Source of the DNA: Laburnicola sp. R22_1
Lineage: Eukaryota > Ascomycota > Dothideomycetes > Pleosporales > Didymosphaeriaceae
Reading direction: 5' to 3'
DNA length: 64,000 nt
Assembly (NCBI GenBank): GCA_014281115.1
Contig: JACONQ010000017.1
Location: 682,001 to 746,000 of the forward strand
Under the pieces are notes generated by a model, which worked only from the letters and a program-made list of their open reading frames with translations, was not told where the DNA came from and ran no database searches. A program made the translations under genes and the position numbers. Below, piece by piece: positions 40,904 through 51,021 of this stretch. Position 1 is the stretch's first letter; every line of letters begins with the position of its first letter.

Positions 40904-41402
40904 GTTATAGTAATTTAGAATTAATATAGAGCGTAGTAGAAAGAGTTATAACTAGTACTATAATATAGTAAGTTATAGTAATTTAGAATTAAATATATAT
41001 ATATTTAGATAGAATTATAACTATTACTAAAACGTAGTAAGTTATAGTAATTTAGAATTAATATAGAGTATAGTAAAAGAAGTTATAACTAGTACTATAA
41101 TATAGTAAGTTATAGTAATTTAAAATTAAACATATATGCATTTAGATAAAATTATAACTATTACTAGAATATAGTAAGTTATAGTAATTTAGAATTAATA
41201 TAGAGCGTAGTAAAAGAAGTTATAACTAGTACTATAATATAGTAAGTTATAGTAATTTAGAATTAAACGTATATATATTTAAATAAAATTATAACTATTA
41301 CTAGAATATAGTAAGTTGTAGTAATTTAGAATTAAATACATATGCATTTAGATAGAATTATAACTATTACTAGAACGTAATAAGTTATAGTAATTTAGAG
41401 TT
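40904..41402 (+). repeat. 68/69-bp tandem array at the 3' end of copy B, eight units
   Basis: Anchors GTTATAGTAATTT lie at 40,904, 40,972, 41,041, 41,109, 41,178, 41,246, 41,315 and 41,384. Spacings alternate 68 and 69 until the last two (69, 69). Confidence 0.9.
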
Positions 41403-41484
41403 AAGTATTATATAATCTAGATTTATATATACTTTCTTATAATATTATATATCTATATACTTACTTAAGTATATATATATACTT

Positions 41485-41640
41485 AAATGTTTAGGCAGGT
41501 TTGCGTATGCCTATGTATATTTATATATACTTACACGTTTAGGTAGGTTTACGTATAACTACGCATGCCTATATATACTTATATATTTAGGCAGATTTAC
41601 GCATGCCTACGCATATTTATACACGTTTAAGCAAAATTGC
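41485..41640 (+). repeat. 48-bp tandem repeats at the edge of the AT-rich block
   Basis: TTAGGCAGG-type anchors occur at 41,491, 41,539 and 41,587 (48-bp spacing), with a degenerate fourth at 41,627. Units also share TTTACGCATGCCTA and TATACTTA. Normal genic composition begins about 20-60 bp to the right. Confidence 0.75.
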
Positions 41641-41848
41641 GCTAAGCTGAAATGAAAAATTTTCCTGATGTAGTAAGGTGGGCTAAGTTATTGTGGGGCA
41701 GTATTGGGCGACGCTAAAAGCACTATCGGGTGAGCTGCCTCCTGGTCCCGAGGGACACTGGCACCGCTGGTCTCTTCTCATGGAAGGCCGTGGTAAGCTC
41801 TGTACAATATGCACACCCCAGCATCCGAGTTAGGCGCACGGCAATCCC

Positions 41849-42985
41849 TCAAACAGGTTCCATTGTATCTGGTGGTAACGTCTCGTCTTGGTCTGCACTT
41901 CTTAATGCTCTTTTAGAAAATCTGCTCGATGTACCTGGGTCGCCTCTTCGTTTCTTGGGACCGCCCGCGCCAGATGCAACGTGAACATTCGCCCATTTTT
42001 TTACCCTCCTAAAGGCTGCCACTACAGTCGCAGGAAGGGCTCCCAATTGACGGGTCGAGATTCCGCCGCCGCTCATCAGAACTTCGACAGATGTTCGGAC
42101 CCGGGTAATGGATGGGTTCAGGGACTGGCCATAGACGTCGTTTTGAAAGGCGTTGAGGGCTATGTTACGCAGAAGGAGGATATCTCCAGCTCTCACAAGC
42201 TGCAAAGTCTGATTGAGCGCATTCTGTGAATCGCCCCTGTTCGAGGGCCTCTGCCAGAACGAGACTCTGAAGCCGCTTCTTGTGTCATCGGCGACGGTGA
42301 GTTCTCGAAGTTGCATTCTGTAACCACCCTTCTTTACAAACACGTCCTTATCCTCAGGTGGCGCAGCGAGGACACACAGGATGTTGGGAGTAGGTGTTTG
42401 AGGGTATATGGACCGCAAATGTGCCGCACCGGGCAGCGAACCCAGCGATGTGAGCTTCAATGTAGTCGGCACTTGTAGAATTGGCCCATCAGCATTTGAG
42501 TGTTGGAAACTGTCCAAGTCTGAACTTGTAGTGTCAAACGAAGTGCTCATGAACGACGAGGACGAGACTGTGCGATCAGCTGCTCCACCAGAAGCAATCT
42601 GTGATGACTCGAGGGTATCATGAAATATGAGTGAGTGCTGTACGAATTCACTATCATCAAAGGTCGGCTCTTGGATTGTCATGGTCGTATCGAGGTTTGC
42701 AGTGTCTTCCTGGCCCAGATCAAATGAGGTTCCTATGCCAGGCACAGAGAAACTGGCGGGATTGCTTCCATGCAAGGCGCCTCCTGGTAAGTATGGCTGC
42801 GACCAGCCTGAACGCAGTCGGTGCTCTTTTGACGGAAGGTGTCGCCACTTCAAAGGCGAATCATCGACACTCGGGATGTAATCATCATGGAGAAACTGAG
42901 TGGCTGCGTCCGGATGGAGCAGTACTTCGGGGCTGAAATCGAGCTCTGCGCACAGAGGCGCACCGTTGAGCGTCTTGAGCCGCAT
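41849..42985 (-). CDS. Hypothetical protein with a probable C-terminal OB-fold-like domain
   Basis: A single-exon gene of 378 residues. The N-terminal half (to about residue 190) is low-complexity, Ser/Thr- and acid-rich, and probably disordered. Residues about 200-320 form a compact region with alternating hydrophobic strands: ILCVLAAPPEDKDVFVKKGG, RMQLRELTVADDT, FRVSFWQRP, then LVRAGDILLLRNIALNAFQN. A strand, turn, 'GD.LLLRN.AL' order is typical of OB folds in single-strand DNA-binding proteins such as Pot1- or shieldin-2-like proteins. The C-terminus is basic (KKRRGDPG, RFSKR) and could be a nuclear signal. The OB assignment is inference from pattern, not from a named motif. The stop lies only about 210 bp from the RIP-degraded block, yet the gene shows no RIP. 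It is divergent from the AIM32-like gene across about 450 bp. Confidence 0.7.
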   Translation of the reverse strand: MRLKTLNGAPLCAELDFSPEVLLHPDAATQFLHDDYIPSVDDSPLKWRHLPSKEHRLRSGWSQPYLPGGALHGSNPASFSVPGIGTSFDLGQEDTANLDTTMTIQEPTFDDSEFVQHSLIFHDTLESSQIASGGAADRTVSSSSFMSTSFDTTSSDLDSFQHSNADGPILQVPTTLKLTSLGSLPGAAHLRSIYPQTPTPNILCVLAAPPEDKDVFVKKGGYRMQLRELTVADDTRSGFRVSFWQRPSNRGDSQNALNQTLQLVRAGDILLLRNIALNAFQNDVYGQSLNPSITRVRTSVEVLMSGGGISTRQLGALPATVVAAFRRVKKWANVHVASGAGGPKKRRGDPGTSSRFSKRALRSADQDETLPPDTMEPV

Positions 42986-43435
42986 GGTCTATTGCCGAGC
43001 ATGACGCGTCTGATCTGACGGCGGACCGGGGATCTTGCAGCACTCGACGTTGGACCAGAGTGGTGCCGGAGGCCAATGAGTGATGGGTAGGCGGTGAATA
43101 TGAGTATGAGGAGGGCTCGGAGGTAAGTTCGGAGCCGGTTTCCTCGATTTGCTGACATTTGAACGTTAAAACGTGGCCTCTCCACCTAACCGGCGATGAA
43201 TTGCCTTTCACTCGTTTTTCAAAGAAGCATTCCGATTAGTAGAGCCATTCCGCTTATTCCAGCATCAACAGCAGCCTCACCATTGCTCCGCCTCGAAGTG
43301 CCGCAACCTGCAACAAGAAACCGACAAGAACAAGCTCTCGCGTAATCGCGCGCCCAATTCCGCTGCTCGGCCTTAGCGGAATTATCAATATCTAATCAGA
43401 TCATCTATATAAAACTAGGTCCCCCGAGCGTCAAC
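42986..43435. promoter_or_regulatory. Divergent intergenic region between the OB-fold-like gene and AIM32
   Basis: A shared 450-bp upstream region with no coding potential. A TATA-like TATATAAAA lies at 43,406-43,414, 22 bp before the AIM32 start codon. Its small distance to the ATG makes its role uncertain. Confidence 0.4.
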
Positions 43436-44695
43436 ATGGACGACGGCTTGAAGTACAAGTCCAAAAACGCGTATAGAATGACGGCAGCGCTCAAGAACAT
43501 CTACTACAGGTTGACGCCCACCTCGTCGTCGCTGTCGCTGTCGACGCAGAAGAATGCAGGCGCATTCCACAAAGCACCGACCAGCGACGCGTTATTCCCC
43601 ACCACCGACCCCACGGTCGACGGCGACGAGTGTCTGCACGACTGCGCAAGCTGCACCATCAAGTATCCGCGCAAGTTCACCATCGACGAGGATGAGGAGC
43701 TCTACGGGCACGTCAAGGGCTGGAGCACGCATTTGATAGTCGCTACGGGGAAGACGGACTGGGTGCGCGATGTCGCCGACGAGAAGGGCAGCATCATGGA
43801 GGCCGTGGACAAGGGCGACGCGAAGCCTAGCAATGGGGTGAGATGCCATTCCTCCAGAAAACACGTACATGCGCTGACATGACTGTAGAAACTCATGCTC
43901 TCCGCCTCCGACATACCCGTCCCTGCACACTCGGACCACAGCACCACGGTGCTGCTCCTACCCGCGTTCCAGTTCATCGACAACGTCACACCCGCAAATA
44001 CACCGCATCTCATACGAGACTTTGTAGACAAAGGCCCGACCAACACATCTCCTCTACCCCACGCGAGAGGATCGGCGTCCCAGATCGAAACGCCAGCAGC
44101 ACCCGCAGAAACCTCATCATCCCCCGACGCAGCACAAGCCATCCCGCCGACCCTATCTTCCTCCGGTCTGACGGCTCGTCCATGTCCACACAAATACCTT
44201 ATCCTGCTATGCAGTCAGAAGACGCGCGACGCACGCTGCGGGCAATCAGCACCTCTTCTGCGGCGGGAATTCGAGCGACACCTAGCGCCATTAGGTCTGC
44301 ACCGCGACCTGCATGACGAACGACCCGGCGGCGTCGGCATCTACTTCATCAGCCACGTTGGCGGACACAAGTTCTCAGCGAACGTGATCATCTACCGGAA
44401 AGCTTCGGCGATCGAGCGCCCCGCCCAGCTCAACGGCCACGCAAATGGCATGGGAGAGAGGCGCGAGAAGCTTCAGGTAGAAGACGACAAGGGCCAGGAG
44501 GTAGTGCTGGATGTGAATAAGGCGCAGGAAGAAGAAGGCAATGGCGAGGCGGCGCAGTGCATTTGGCTTGCGAGAGTGCGGCCAGAGGACTGCGAGAATA
44601 TCATCCGCTATACTGTGCTGCAGGGCAAGGTTGTGAAGCCACGGCGGCAACTAAGAGGAGGGTTTGATAGGAGTAAGCAACTTGCTAGCTGGTGA
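43436..44695 (+). CDS. AIM32: AIM32-like sucrase/ferredoxin-family 2Fe-2S protein
   Basis: Two exons, 43,436-43,837 and 43,889-44,695, joined over a 51-bp phase-0 intron (GTGAGA...GTAG), give 402 residues. The family is thioredoxin-like ferredoxins. Yeast Aim32 is a mitochondrial 2Fe-2S protein with two Cys and two His ligands. Here the likely ligands are Cys242 and Cys251 (C-x8-C in CSQKTRDARC) and His290 and His294 (HVGGHKF). An N-terminal CLHDCASC also marks the family. The tail shows IW.ARVRPEDCENIIRYT and GKV, as in relatives. It is longer than yeast Aim32 (about 311 residues) because of Ser/Pro/Ala-rich insertions. It converges with VPS60 over 272 bp. Confident family call; the mitochondrial role is by homology. 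Confidence 0.88.
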
Positions 44696-44967
44696 ACCGT
44701 GTACCGAGAGTGCGCGAAGTCTTCTTGATCATAGCTAGCTGGTGATAGCGGCATGAACGTCTAGGGTTGTAGATTGCATTTAGACCATAGATAATCAACT
44801 GGTGCTCGCTACATTCCTACCGTGCATCTGGTGGTATCGGCTTTGATGGGTAAACCATCAACGGAGAAGGACAAGAAATAGTATTGAGTATCGAAAAGGG
44901 TATATGTAAACCGAGACGTTCGCTTTCCCCGAATGGAAGAACATGAGGACCAAGGAGAGACGGACGT
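44696..44967. other. Convergent 3' intergenic region (AIM32 / VPS60)
   Basis: No coding potential. It should hold the two 3' UTRs and poly(A) sites. Confidence 0.5.
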
Positions 44968-45663
44968 TCAGCCAGCGGCCTCCTTCACCTTGGTGTGCTC
45001 CGGCGGCTCGTCGATAAATTGGGGCGGCGCAGTGTCGTCGACCATGAAACTCGGCATGGCCGAGCTCTCCCCAATGCCGTCCAATTCCACCTCCTCACCC
45101 AATGCCTCCAACTCGGCGTCCAGCTCCGCCTCGTCCACCTCTTCAGGCACATCGTAACTCCGACTTATGCTTTCCTGGATGTCGTTTCCCATGTCCATCA
45201 GATCGGCCATTTCATCCTGCAGCTTCTCAATCTTGTCGATATTGATCTTGCCATACTGTTTCTTCAGCTCTTTGGTGGTCGTCTTCATGGCATCTACCGT
45301 GGTCATGGTGTTCTTGAGGTTGTCTTGCATCATGCCGGCCTGTTCCATATTCCACGACTGCTGCTGGAGCTGGTCGCGCTGGGATTCGTACATTTTGCGC
45401 TGTTGGAGGACCTTGAGGGCTTTCTGTTTGATGGCGGTTTTGCCGGGGCCGTCGCGCATTCTGGCGAGCTTTTGCTGGTAGGCCGTGAGTTCGGCGTTGA
45501 GCTTGGCGAGCTTGACGTCGAGAGATTCGATGCGCGTATCGACCTGTGTGCAGCGTCAGTGCGCGTCGCCGCTGGGAGAGCGCGACACGGCACTCACAGT
45601 CGAGATGGCCGAGGTGAGCGTCGGCTTGGGCGCCGTGCTCTTCGCGCCGAACAGGCGGTTCAT
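44968..45663 (-). CDS. VPS60: VPS60/CHMP5-like ESCRT-III subunit (Snf7 family)
   Basis: Two exons on the minus strand, 45,598-45,663 and 44,968-45,543, are separated by a 54-bp phase-0 intron (GTGAGT...ACAG), giving 213 residues. It starts MNRLFGA, as VPS60 proteins do. A basic helical N-terminus follows (KLNAELTAYQQKLARM), then KQKALKVLQQRKMYESQRDQ, the SWNMEQA segment and QYGKINIDKIEKLQDEMADL, which are signatures of the Vps60 branch of Snf7 proteins. The C-terminus is acidic (EEVDEAELDAELEALGEE), where Vta1 binds in relatives. VPS60 acts late in endosomal ESCRT-III assembly and stimulates Vps4 through Vta1. Length fits the family (about 220). It is divergent from the SAPS gene. Confidence 0.93.
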
Positions 45664-46515
45664 GGTGGCGGTATGGGCCGATGGTCGACGAGAGCGGAGG
45701 CCTGAGGGAGGGAGTGCAAGAGCGTGTAGATGCTCGGTCCACTGTCGCCTAGATGCGTGGGGTCGGGTCGCGGGGCAGCTAGGTAGCCAGGGCAAGGCGG
45801 TGGCGTCATCGGCTAGTCACGTGCGACCATATGGCCCCTCGGGAGCCTTCACTGTTCCATCCCCTGGGTCCTCTATTCGCTATCTGTCTGGGCTATACCA
45901 CCACCACCACCACCGCTACAAGTGCTAGTGCTGGAGAGTAACACTGGGGGCAGGCGAAAGGGCTGGACGCCTTCACGGTCAACTCCGGATCTTCGCCGTG
46001 CGCGGCCTAGCGCTGGATCCAGTCCCAGTCCCAGTCCCAGTTCACGCCGCACGCCGGGTTTGCTGTGTTTGCTGTGTTGTCACCGCTCTGATATTCCCCC
46101 CCGGATTCAGGTCCGTCTGCCCTTTGTATTTGTAACGACCCCTCACGGCCGCCTTGCTGCCCGCGCCTGTCTATTGTGCCGCCGCTCGCTTGCCCGCGCC
46201 CTCCTCGGTCGGAGCTTTTTTCGCCAGGTACCGTTACCGTTCCCGTCCCACACTGGGCAGCTTCACAGGCCGCGCACGCGCCCCGCTACCTTCACCCTTC
46301 ACAGCGCTGCTCTGCCCAGGTGCCGTCTTCCACAGCTGACCCAGCCGCCCCAGCCGCCCCAGCCGCCCCAGCCCTCGCTGCGCCCTTCCACCACCGTCAC
46401 TACCCATGCGTCGCTTGCTGCCATAGCTTCCACCCGCGCATGAGACCCGCCCGGCTGCGGCTACCCTCGACTCACCCCTCTCCCCCCCACCCCCGTCGCC
46501 TGACAGCCGCCCACC
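45664..46515. promoter_or_regulatory. Divergent promoter/5' UTR region between VPS60 and the SAPS gene
   Basis: About 850 bp, C-rich and pyrimidine-rich toward the SAPS start. It contains short tandem repeats: CCACCA-type near 45,898, TCCCAG repeats near 46,020-46,040, and CCAGCCGCC repeats near 46,340-46,375. The overlapping frames here are low-complexity and not genes. Confidence 0.5.
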
Positions 46516-49459
46516 ATGTTCTGGCGCTTTGGCGGGTACGCGCAGCTGTCGTCGCTGGACAGCATCCTCGACAAGCCCGATGTCACTGTGGAGGAGCTTC
46601 TGGACGAATCAGATCTCATCCAGGAGCTCAAACAACAGAACTCGAAGCTGATCGAGTATCTCCGCGACGAAAAGGTGCTGGAGCGCCTGCTGCGCTATGT
46701 AATCACCCCGAAACCCCCCATGTCGCCGAACGAGGGCGCTGCCGCAGAGCCTACCAAGACCAGCGAGGGCTTCTTTGGCCGCGTTCGGGCGCGGTCGACG
46801 TCTGTCAGGTCCGACTCGGGAGAAGGCGAGGAGACCAAGGAGGAGAAACAGCGGATGAAATACGCCTACGTGTCATGCGAGATACTGTCATCCGAAGTCT
46901 GGTCGATATCGGAGGCGGTGCTGGAGAATCAAGACACCCTGCGCCAGTTTTGGAACTACATCAAACAGCCCGCTCCACTGGATCCTGTGCAGGCGGGATA
47001 TTTTTCAAAGGTCAACGAATCGCTGCTTGATCGCAAGATGGAGGAGATGCTCGAATTCTTCAAGTCCATCGACAATGTAGTGACCGACATGCTGCAGCAC
47101 GTCGATTGCCCAATGATCATGGATCTGCTGTTGAAAATGATCAGTTTGGAGAAGAGCGAGGGTGGCCAGGGTATCGTGGACTGGCTGCAATCGCAGAATC
47201 TCGTCTCGCAACTTGTCTCGTACCTCGCGCCCTCGCAGCCGTCCAATTGCCAGACGTCGGCCGGAGATTTTCTGAAAGCCATCATCACCATATCCGCAAA
47301 TGCCACCACCCAAGACACACAAGTAATAGGACCGAACGAACTCACGCGCCAGCTCGTTTCGGAGCCGTGCATCAAGCAGATGATTGGTTACATGCTCCAC
47401 GGCGGCAACCCGCTCACTGTTAGTGTCGGCATCATCATTGAGGTCATCCGAAAAAACAATTCCGACTATGACTTGGACAATCAAATCGGCCCCGTGCCCA
47501 AAACTGCAGATCCCATCTACCTAGGCACCCTTCTCCGCCAGTTTGCGAACCACATCCCCCAGTTCATGGAGCTTGTACACACGACTAGGCAGACCGTCTC
47601 CAACAAAGACGGCTCGACGACGTCTAGGAAGAGGGAGCTCAAGACCGCTTTTGGCGAAAAGATTGAGCCGCTTGGGTTTGACCGCTTCAAGACTTGCGAG
47701 CTTATGGCGGAGCTTCTGCACTGCAGCAATATGGCCTTGTTGAATGAACGCGGTAGCGAAGCCGAGGTTAAACGAAGAGACGTCGAGCGTGAACGACTAA
47801 AGGCGGAAGGCAAGTTGACGGCGAGGGATCCCAACGCTGGCGACTTCTCCACGAGCGTGGATAGTCATGGCTTCCATCACGCACGCGCCCCATCTAGCGA
47901 GTCGCCGGAAGAGATCAAGCGGTTGGAGGTGCAGAACAATTCCGAGGACGATTTTGAGAAGGTCACTGCATCCGAAGCAGTTTCCGAGGATCGGAAGGCT
48001 AACAGCGAGAAGGAACATATTGGCGAGCCTTTGGAACGATCGCCAAAGACGACTCCAAAGGAGTCGTCCGCTGAGAAGCCTGAGGAAGGAGAAGGCGAGT
48101 TTGTTGATGAGCCGCTTTCGCCTGCAAAGGACGCCGCATCGCCTGCGAAGGAAACAGCGTCGCCTGCAGCTACCACCCCGGGCAAGGTCCCAGACGATGC
48201 AGAGTCGCCTACATCTGCTGGTCTTGCTGCCAAGGTTGGCGGCTTGGGTCTTGACAATGATACTGTTATGGGCGGTAGCGAGGAGACCTCGGAAGCTGCA
48301 CAGGAAGAAACCCCTCAACCACCTTCGCTCCTGACGCAGCAGCTCAATCAGGTGGAGGCAGCCGAATCTGAAGATAAGGGTCTCTCGCCGCACACCGAAG
48401 ATAAACCGGCGCCTTTGTTCTCTAAAAGGTCACAGAACAAGGACGGTGCAGGCACGCCCAAAGCGGATGCAGCGCGTTTCACCACAGGGGCACCTGACAG
48501 TGAGGGATCAGAAGTCACGCCCATCGACGAGACCAGCAGTACTAGATCTGTCCTCTTCGGTGGGGTGGAAGCTCAGTACGCCCCACAGTACGAGGTCGAT
48601 GTGGACGGATCACCTGTGGTAGGCGACCTGCTCAAGATTCAATTCGTTGAGAACAAGGTCGTGCCGACCATCTTGGTAAGTTCTCGTGGACTCTACCCAT
48701 CGTTGTCGCTAAACCTTCTCCAAGGACTTCTTTTTCCGATTTCCCTGGAACAACTTCCTCCACAACGTCGTATACGATGTGGTGCAACAGGTGTTCAACG
48801 GACAAATGGAGCGTGGCTATAACCGCAGTCTAGCCATAGATCTCTTCGAGACCGGCCGCATCACAGAGCGGATCATCGAAGGTCAGCAGGCGAGCGACAA
48901 GGCCCAGGCTGAGACACACCTGCGGCTTGGCTACATGGGTCATCTCACTTTGATAGCAGAAGAGGTTCTCAAGTTCACCGAACGTCACCCAGCGGAGCTT
49001 CTATCGCAATCTGTCCTGGAGCAGGTCATGAGCCAATCATGGATAGACTATGTGGAGCAAACTCTAGCAGAAACCCGAGAACGCGACAACGCTATCCTCG
49101 GCGGCGTCCGCCCTGACATGAATGTAGGTCCGCGACAAGCCGTCCTCAACGCGGTCAACGCGCAGTCGAGCTTCGGACAAGACGGCGGCTCATCGCTTGC
49201 CAATGCCAATAGCGGCAACATCGGCCTCGATAGCATGGAGCTTACCAACCCCGACTCGGGCGGCGGGTACACATTCACTGGGGGCAGCCTTCTGAGCGGA
49301 TTTACCAACTCCAGCGACGAGGAGGACGAAGACATGGACGAGGGTGACGGCGACCGGGACAGAGAAAGGGAGAGGGAGAGGGAACGGCAGACTCCTGTGA
49401 GTGACGCGGAACAAGTGGGTGAACTCTCGTTTGAAGATGTTGAGATGGACTACCGATAG
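46516..49459 (+). CDS. SAPS-domain protein: Sit4/PP6 phosphatase regulatory subunit (SAP185/SAP190, Ekc1-like)
   Basis: Exons 46,516-48,675 and 48,725-49,459 join over a 49-bp phase-0 intron (GTAAGT...CAAG) to give 964 residues. The ATG follows CCACC, a good start context. The N-terminus MFWRFGGYAQLSSLDSILDK and the LLDESDLIQELKQQNSKL stretch are diagnostic of the SAPS family. LRRYVI-type and DLLLKMISLEKSEGG helical repeats follow. Residues about 430-690 are an acidic, Ser/Pro-rich insert. Exon 2 resumes conserved sequence (FFFRFPWNNFLHNVVYDVVQ) and ends in an acidic, Glu/Arg-rich tail. In yeast, SAP proteins bind the PP2A-like phosphatase Sit4 and set its targets in cell-cycle and TOR signalling. 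The 3' end is uncertain: a donor at 49,397 can splice to 49,882, giving a 1,048-residue form (next entry). Confidence 0.92.
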
Positions 49460-49881
49460 ACCCGACACTACTGTCCGCTCGCGCGTTGGTGCGTTTTTCT
49501 CTCTCATTGTTGTCGTTGATTGGGAGATTTCCGTTCTTTGTTGCTTTTTCGATTTCTTTTGCGAGGAATTGGGTTTTGTTGTTGGACAGCCGCTTGGGGA
49601 CTATTCCGATATGGGGACCTTTCATCCTTTCTCTGTACGTACATCCTCATCGTGTGTTGGGGCTTGTATCACGAGCATCTGTAGGAATACGCTATTGTTG
49701 GTGGAGACGATGTTTCCATTGCATTGCTGTTTCCTTGATACGGGTGTGGATGAAAGGTCCTCTGGTTATCCCTACCTTTGCTCATCTATACTCCGCTTTC
49801 TACACGCTTTCCTCCTTCCTCTTCTCCATGCAGCTTGCAGCATGCATCCAGCGTCATGGTTTTACTGATCATGTACACCAG

Positions 49882-50196
49882 ACATCCTCGACGGCAGCCG
49901 TTCCCCCGCCGCTCCAGATTCCCCCCTCGCGTGCTCGCCGCCAGTTTGCGATGCGTCTCGCGCAACGGAAAGCACAGCTTGAAAACGCGCAGGAGCAGGA
50001 AGACGATGTGGATGTTGAGGATGTGAGGGGCGTGCAGGAGAGGGAGGTTAAGGAGGGGCATGAGCGGTTTAAGAGGCTGTTTGAGGGCATGGAGAGTAGT
50101 AGTAGTGAGGAGGAGGGGGAGGATGATGCGGATAAGAAGGACAGAGCGAGGGATGAGGAGAGGAAGAGGGAGGGTATGATGGGGGAAGGGGAGTGA
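49882..50196 (+). CDS. Candidate alternative last exon of the SAPS gene
   Basis: A GTGAGT donor at 49,397 (phase 0 in exon 2) and a CACCAG acceptor ending at 49,881, preceded by a CTGAT branch-like site, would join to a phase-0 open frame of 104 residues ending at 50,196. That frame reads PPPLQIPPSRARRQFAMRL, followed by a charged coiled tail (QEREVKEGHERFKRL, SSSSEEEGED). A PP.L.IPPSRARR block is what I recall at the C-terminus of fungal SAPS proteins, so this is probably coding. Splicing would replace the 20 residues read through the donor (ending EDVEMDYR) by this tail. The intron would be 485 bp, long for this genome. Transcript evidence would be needed to choose. Confidence 0.5.
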   Translation, partial: TSSTAAVPPPLQIPPSRARRQFAMRLAQRKAQLENAQEQEDDVDVEDVRGVQEREVKEGHERFKRLFEGMESSSSEEEGEDDADKKDRARDEERKREGMMGEGE

Positions 50197-51021
50197 GGGG
50201 GAAGGTGGGTTGGGGTGATTTGGGCTGGGCTGGGCTGGGCTGGGCTGGGAATTGGAGGGTTGGTGTGATGGGTTGGTGGGTTGATTGATTGATACCTTTG
50301 ATATGAAACCGAATGAAATGGAATGTGTGATGTTATGTTTGATGTATACAATGTGATTTACGATAGATGTCGCTAACTTTCTGGGACAGGTCTGGTGTTT
50401 GGGTTACGAAGTAGTCACCGCCGCCAAGCGGGCTAAGTCGCTGATGGCCTACGACTCTTTCCCTAGTGCCCCCGAGATCGCTGCCACCCACTAGTGGATG
50501 TTCGCTCTTGCATCTAATTTCTTTTACTATTATATATGTATGTGTGATGTTAAATTAACTACCTAGGGGTAGAATGACAAAGGCTTTCATCTCAAATAAC
50601 ATGACAAAAAAAGCAGAGGCCCCTGCTTAGTAAACAAAAAGAGCGTATTATATATGTATATACTTTCTTTGGCGTGATGCGTCCTACTATAGCCGCTATT
50701 TTCTAAAGCCTCGCCAGCGAAGATGTAGCCGCAGGCTGCGCCGCAGCGCTAATGCGAGTTACCGGCATCGCGGTGGTTCGCACGCAATCTTCGCGCCTAT
50801 GTGCAGCTTTTGTCTGGCTAGTAACTACCGGCGGTATGTCATATCGAATTAGATATTGGGGGACAAGATCCTCAAATAGATGACTTCATTGCGGACCTCA
50901 GCTTGGCACCATGGTTTCTCCTATATCCCTTGATGCGTAACGCGATATCGTCTCGTCTTATTTTTGAAGTTTCCCTGATACAAAACTCAAGTACAATCCA
51001 TCAACCAGTTCATTGCCCTAC
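50197..51021. other. Intergenic region with a GGGCT microsatellite
   Basis: A run of five GGGCT units lies at about 50,222-50,247, followed by GGTTGGTG- and TTGA-type simple repeats. From about 50,500 the sequence is AT-richer, with a small imperfect palindrome AAGCAGAGGCCCCTGCTTAG near 50,610. No gene was found. Confidence 0.6.

Larger units (their letters stand above)
34425..41410 (+). repeat. Unknown 7-kb repeat, copy B (uninterrupted)
   Basis: This is the full-length partner of the split copy A: the same block order, the same 99-bp array after about 1.3 kb, and the same 68/69-bp array at the right end. It has diverged from copy A mostly by transitions and by array copy number. A nearly open plus-strand stretch near 40,390-40,830 corresponds to the one at 32,930-33,280 in copy A (RTIINIFNSINSLLKVIII), so both copies descend from a coding ancestor. 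I see no reverse transcriptase, transposase or recombinase motif that I can defend. Confidence 0.75.

Noticed and set aside
41485..41640. Telomere-like TTAGG motifs
   Set aside because: They are isolated TTAGGCAGG anchors 48 bp apart, not a TTAGGG array.
43895..44695. Independent gene starting at an internal ATG
   Set aside because: It is exon 2 of the AIM32-like gene; the 51-bp intron joins it in phase to the first exon.
44995..45705. Plus-strand frame of 236 codons over VPS60
   Set aside because: Antisense shadow of the VPS60 coding region; the minus strand carries the family signatures.
47797..48393. Minus-strand frame of 198 codons inside the SAPS gene
   Set aside because: Antisense of the low-complexity acidic insert; Arg/Leu-rich with no family features.
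49486..49881. Start of a separate gene upstream of the IPPSRARR exon
   Set aside because: The sequence from 49,486 to 49,881 is pyrimidine-rich and non-coding in character; only the part after the acceptor looks like protein.
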